The notes under the pieces were generated by a model. That model had not been told where the DNA came from and did not search any database. It saw only the letters and a program-made list of their open reading frames with translations. From Epiperipatus broadwayi (Eukaryota > Onychophora > Udeonychophora > Euonychophora > Peripatidae), in NCBI GenBank assembly GCA_028023455.1, contig JAQFVV010006270.1, forward strand, positions 5,050,834 through 5,114,833: a stretch of 64,000 bases of DNA. The letters run 5' to 3'. Shown one piece after another: positions 61,725 through 64,000 of the stretch (position 1 is the first letter of the stretch; each line of letters starts with the position of its first letter). The position numbers and the translations under genes were made by a program.

Positions 61725-61946
61725 AATCCACTAAACATCTCATCATCACTATTCTCTGTGTTTATATAAGCTTTTATACAGAGGTAGAACTCTCCATACA
61801 GTAGCGCCACTCAGTGCAAGCCAGAGTAATGAATGGATGCAGGAAGTTTTGTGCATTCGATAGGGATTTTATGCACCTTTCTGCATCCATTGATTACTCT
61901 GGTTTCCACTGAGTGGTGCTAATGTGTGGAGAGTTTTGCCTCTGTA
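61725..61946 (-). mobile_element. FB-1 copy
   Basis: It is flanked by taaattttactatt at 61711-61724 and 61947-61960 (14 bp, exact). It keeps both arms around gcattcgatagggattttatg. Confidence 0.85.
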
Positions 61947-61986
61947 TAAATTTTACTATTGTCATGATAACCCCCTTCCCCCAAGT

Positions 61987-62085
61987 CATCATCATCATTT
62001 CAACCATTATTGATCCACTGTAGGATATTATTTAAAATATCATCATCATCAACCATTATCTATCCACTGCAGGATGAATATATTG
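61987..62085 (-). mobile_element. Two RTE-like 3' tips
   Basis: Positions 61987-62026 and 62040-62085 each carry only the extreme 3' end of the RTE-like element, with (TCA)n and an aaccattat..atccactg..aggat core on the plus strand. They are tiny, strongly 5'-truncated copies. Confidence 0.6.
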
Positions 62086-62149
62086 TTTTAAATGAAATGA
62101 TATAATTTTTATTCTAATGGATAAAAATAAATTGATTGATTAGCATCAT

Positions 62150-63755
62150 CTTGTCAATGTGATGGTGTGATGTGATGTACTGTGGCTTCTCCTTAAATGA
62201 AGTCAAGAATATCTCAGCAATTATGCCCAGATAAACCTGTTAGCCACTTTATTTTCCATTCCCCACTCTAAAATTTTTCCATATTCTGCTCCATCCCATT
62301 TCCACAACATAATCTTTGTCAACTCTATGGCCTTTATATCTAAATCCCCCTTTTCCCAAACCGGCATAAAAACCAATAATTCACTTTCTCTATAATCACT
62401 TTTTTCATATTTATTCTTCCATAACTTCATTATACGTACCCTTTCTGTTTTCAAGCATTTACATTCAATTAACAAATGCCTAATATTTTCAATTCCTTCC
62501 TTACATAATTTACAAAATAAATCACCCATATTTTTCCATTTACATGTATATTCTCTTGTAGCTAAAGATCATGTTCAAGCCTTAAACAATAAAGTACTTT
62601 CCTTACTATTATCATATATTAACTCACACCTAATATTCTGTTTATTTCTATATATATTTAAACTCTTTTTACTCTCCATACTATTTCTCCATCTCTCTAA
62701 CTCCCTATTTTTTATTAATAAATCTATTCTTTTATCCCATTCCTTACTACTATAACACTCAACAATCCTCTTAACACAATCATCCCATCTTTTGTACAAA
62801 TATCCTGATATAAATTCTTTATCCAAATCTTTTGCATACCGCATTACCTTTCTCACCCATCTTATTACCTGCTTTTTACTCATAAACTAAATAAATACTA
62901 TTTTGGCAAATCTTTTATTATCCATAAACTGCAATCTACCAAACATTTTCATTTTACTTTTTGCATCTCTCATATGAAAACTTGACCATCCCATTTTCTC
63001 CTTGAATTGCCTCCTTTGCTGTCCATACATCTGCATCCAATGCATGTCTTCCTACTTCCCTTTGAATTTTTTCTAAATAATCTAATACCCCTTTACTAAT
63101 ACATAGTGCATCATTACCATATGTTAACCCTGCTACTGCAACTTCCTTCCATATAATTCTAGCTACATCATATTTATTATATGAAAACACTGTTAATTTC
63201 TTTATCAATCCTTTTCTTTTCGTTGCTTCATTTATCAATTTTTTCTCCCATTCATCCAAATAATTTTTTGATTACTTAAAATAATTCCCAAATAACTATA
63301 TCTATTAACCACACTTAATATCTCCCAATAAAAATTCTACATTTTCTCTTTCTCCAGTATTAACCATCATTATATTTGATTTTTCTTCACTAAATTTAAT
63401 TCCCATCTCTTTACCCACCCTTGAACATGTCATCAGCATAACTTCCATATCTTGTCTTCTGTCTGCACACAAAAAAATATCCGCAAAAAAAAAAAAAAAA
63501 CCCAATATAATATATACTCCCTTACCACCTATTAACGGTATCTCTATCCCTCTTCCTAATCTTTCTATTACTCTTTCCATTTTACTTAAATATAACACAA
63601 ACAAAATAGGTGACATAGGGCATCCTTGCCTTAGTTCCACCCCATTTTTAATTTTAACTGATTCAATATTCCTTAATTTATATATATAATAGTTATTTTC
63701 ATATAATTTCTTAATAATATCCACTAAAGCTTCATCCATTCCCAATGTCATGTCA
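62150..63755 (-). mobile_element. Second LINE, 5'-truncated
   Basis: A non-LTR retrotransposon read on the minus strand, distinct from the RTE-like family. It ends in a (TGATG)-like tail near 62150-62190. Its 5' end stops at about 63755, where the 3' end of another copy of the same element begins. Coding pieces are described separately. Confidence 0.8.
62221..63751 (-). pseudogene. LINE reverse transcriptase C-terminal half, broken
   Basis: Positions 63751-63305 encode the RT palm, with GVELRQGCPMSPILFVLYL. The catalytic box reads FFADIFLCAD, so one Asp of the expected FADD is missing beside a homopolymer. Positions 63259-62954 are in the same frame after a stop and carry the thumb-like KIQREVGRHALDADVWT. 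A frameshift near 62920 leads to 62883-62575 and 62529-62221. The last part holds CKLCKEGIENIRHLLIEC, the Cys/His motif typical of the C-terminus of several LINE clades. I do not assign a clade. The copy is inactive. Confidence 0.8.
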
Positions 63756-64000
63756 TGTGATGTGATGTACTGTAGCTTCTGCTTAAATTAAGTCAAGAAT
63801 ATCTGAGCAACTATGCCCAGATAAACCTGTTAGCCACTTAATTTTCCAATCCCCACTCTAAGTTTTCCCATATTCTGCTCCATCCCATTTCCACAACATA
63901 ATCTTTGTCAACTCTATAACCTTTATATCTAAATCCCCTTTATCTTTTCCCAAACCCAACATAAAAACCAATAATTCACTTTCTGTATAATCACTTTTTT
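63756..64000 (-). mobile_element. 3' end of a second copy of the same LINE
   Basis: From 63756 the text repeats 62163-62410 with few changes (gtgatgtgatgtactgt, then the same C-terminal codons). This copy continues beyond the window. The two copies lie head to tail with no spacer. Confidence 0.85.

Overview
The window looks like intergenic and intronic DNA of an AT-rich invertebrate animal genome. It has long introns with GT/AG borders, tRNA-derived SINEs, several kinds of non-LTR retrotransposon, a Penelope-like GIY-YIG fragment, a pogo/Tigger relic, microsatellites, and no bacterial gene organisation. I cannot name the phylum. No complete protein-coding gene is present; nearly every open frame of 60 codons or more is a transposon fragment, a tandem repeat or chance.

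Host genes. The firmest host gene is on the minus strand. Two exons (47702-47896 and 43677-43782) join in phase across a 3.9-kb intron and encode the catalytic core of a protein-kinase-like domain. It reads HGNLKPTN where HRDLKxxN is expected and SDFV where DFG is expected, so it is probably a pseudokinase, perhaps in the IRE1/RNase L neighbourhood. Weaker exon candidates on the minus strand are 5433-5504, 4898-5011 and 3272-3398. One well-bordered plus-strand exon candidate (44664-44770) lies inside the intron of the kinase-like gene.

Mobile DNA. (1) A palindromic repeat, called FB-1 here, occurs about 18 times from 8 to 62 kb. It has constant outer ends and 12-14 bp target-site duplications, so it looks like a foldback sequence spread by retroposition. 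(2) At least ten other long inverted repeats are present, including one of about 620 bp with arms of about 285 bp (17948-18565). (3) RTE-like LINE fragments lie at 11.4, 20.6, 33.0, 47.0, 52-53.6 and 62 kb; the 11.4-kb one has the 5' inversion expected of twin priming. (4) A second LINE (62.2-63.75 kb) abuts the 3' end of another copy of itself that runs off the window. (5) A Penelope-like C-terminus lies at 57.4 kb and a Tigger-like transposase relic at 23.2-23.5 kb. (6) A pair of 2.0-2.2 kb non-coding repeats with TGTA...TTACA ends (15908-17930 and 58929-61116) may be solo LTRs. (7) There are two tRNA-derived SINE families.

Layout. 0-9 kb: candidate exons, hairpins, SINEs. 9-20 kb: hairpins, the inverted RTE copy, the first long repeat, the giant palindrome. 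20-26 kb: an RTE fragment with a 92-bp triplication, the Tigger relic. 26-36 kb: FB-1 copies, family B repeats, a 334-bp (TAA)n tract. 36-43 kb: nested repeats and a dimeric satellite-like array. 43-48 kb: the pseudokinase gene with a transposon-filled intron. 48-64 kb: LINEs, FB-1 copies, Penelope fragment, the second long repeat and the LINE tandem. All family names are local labels; no database search was possible.
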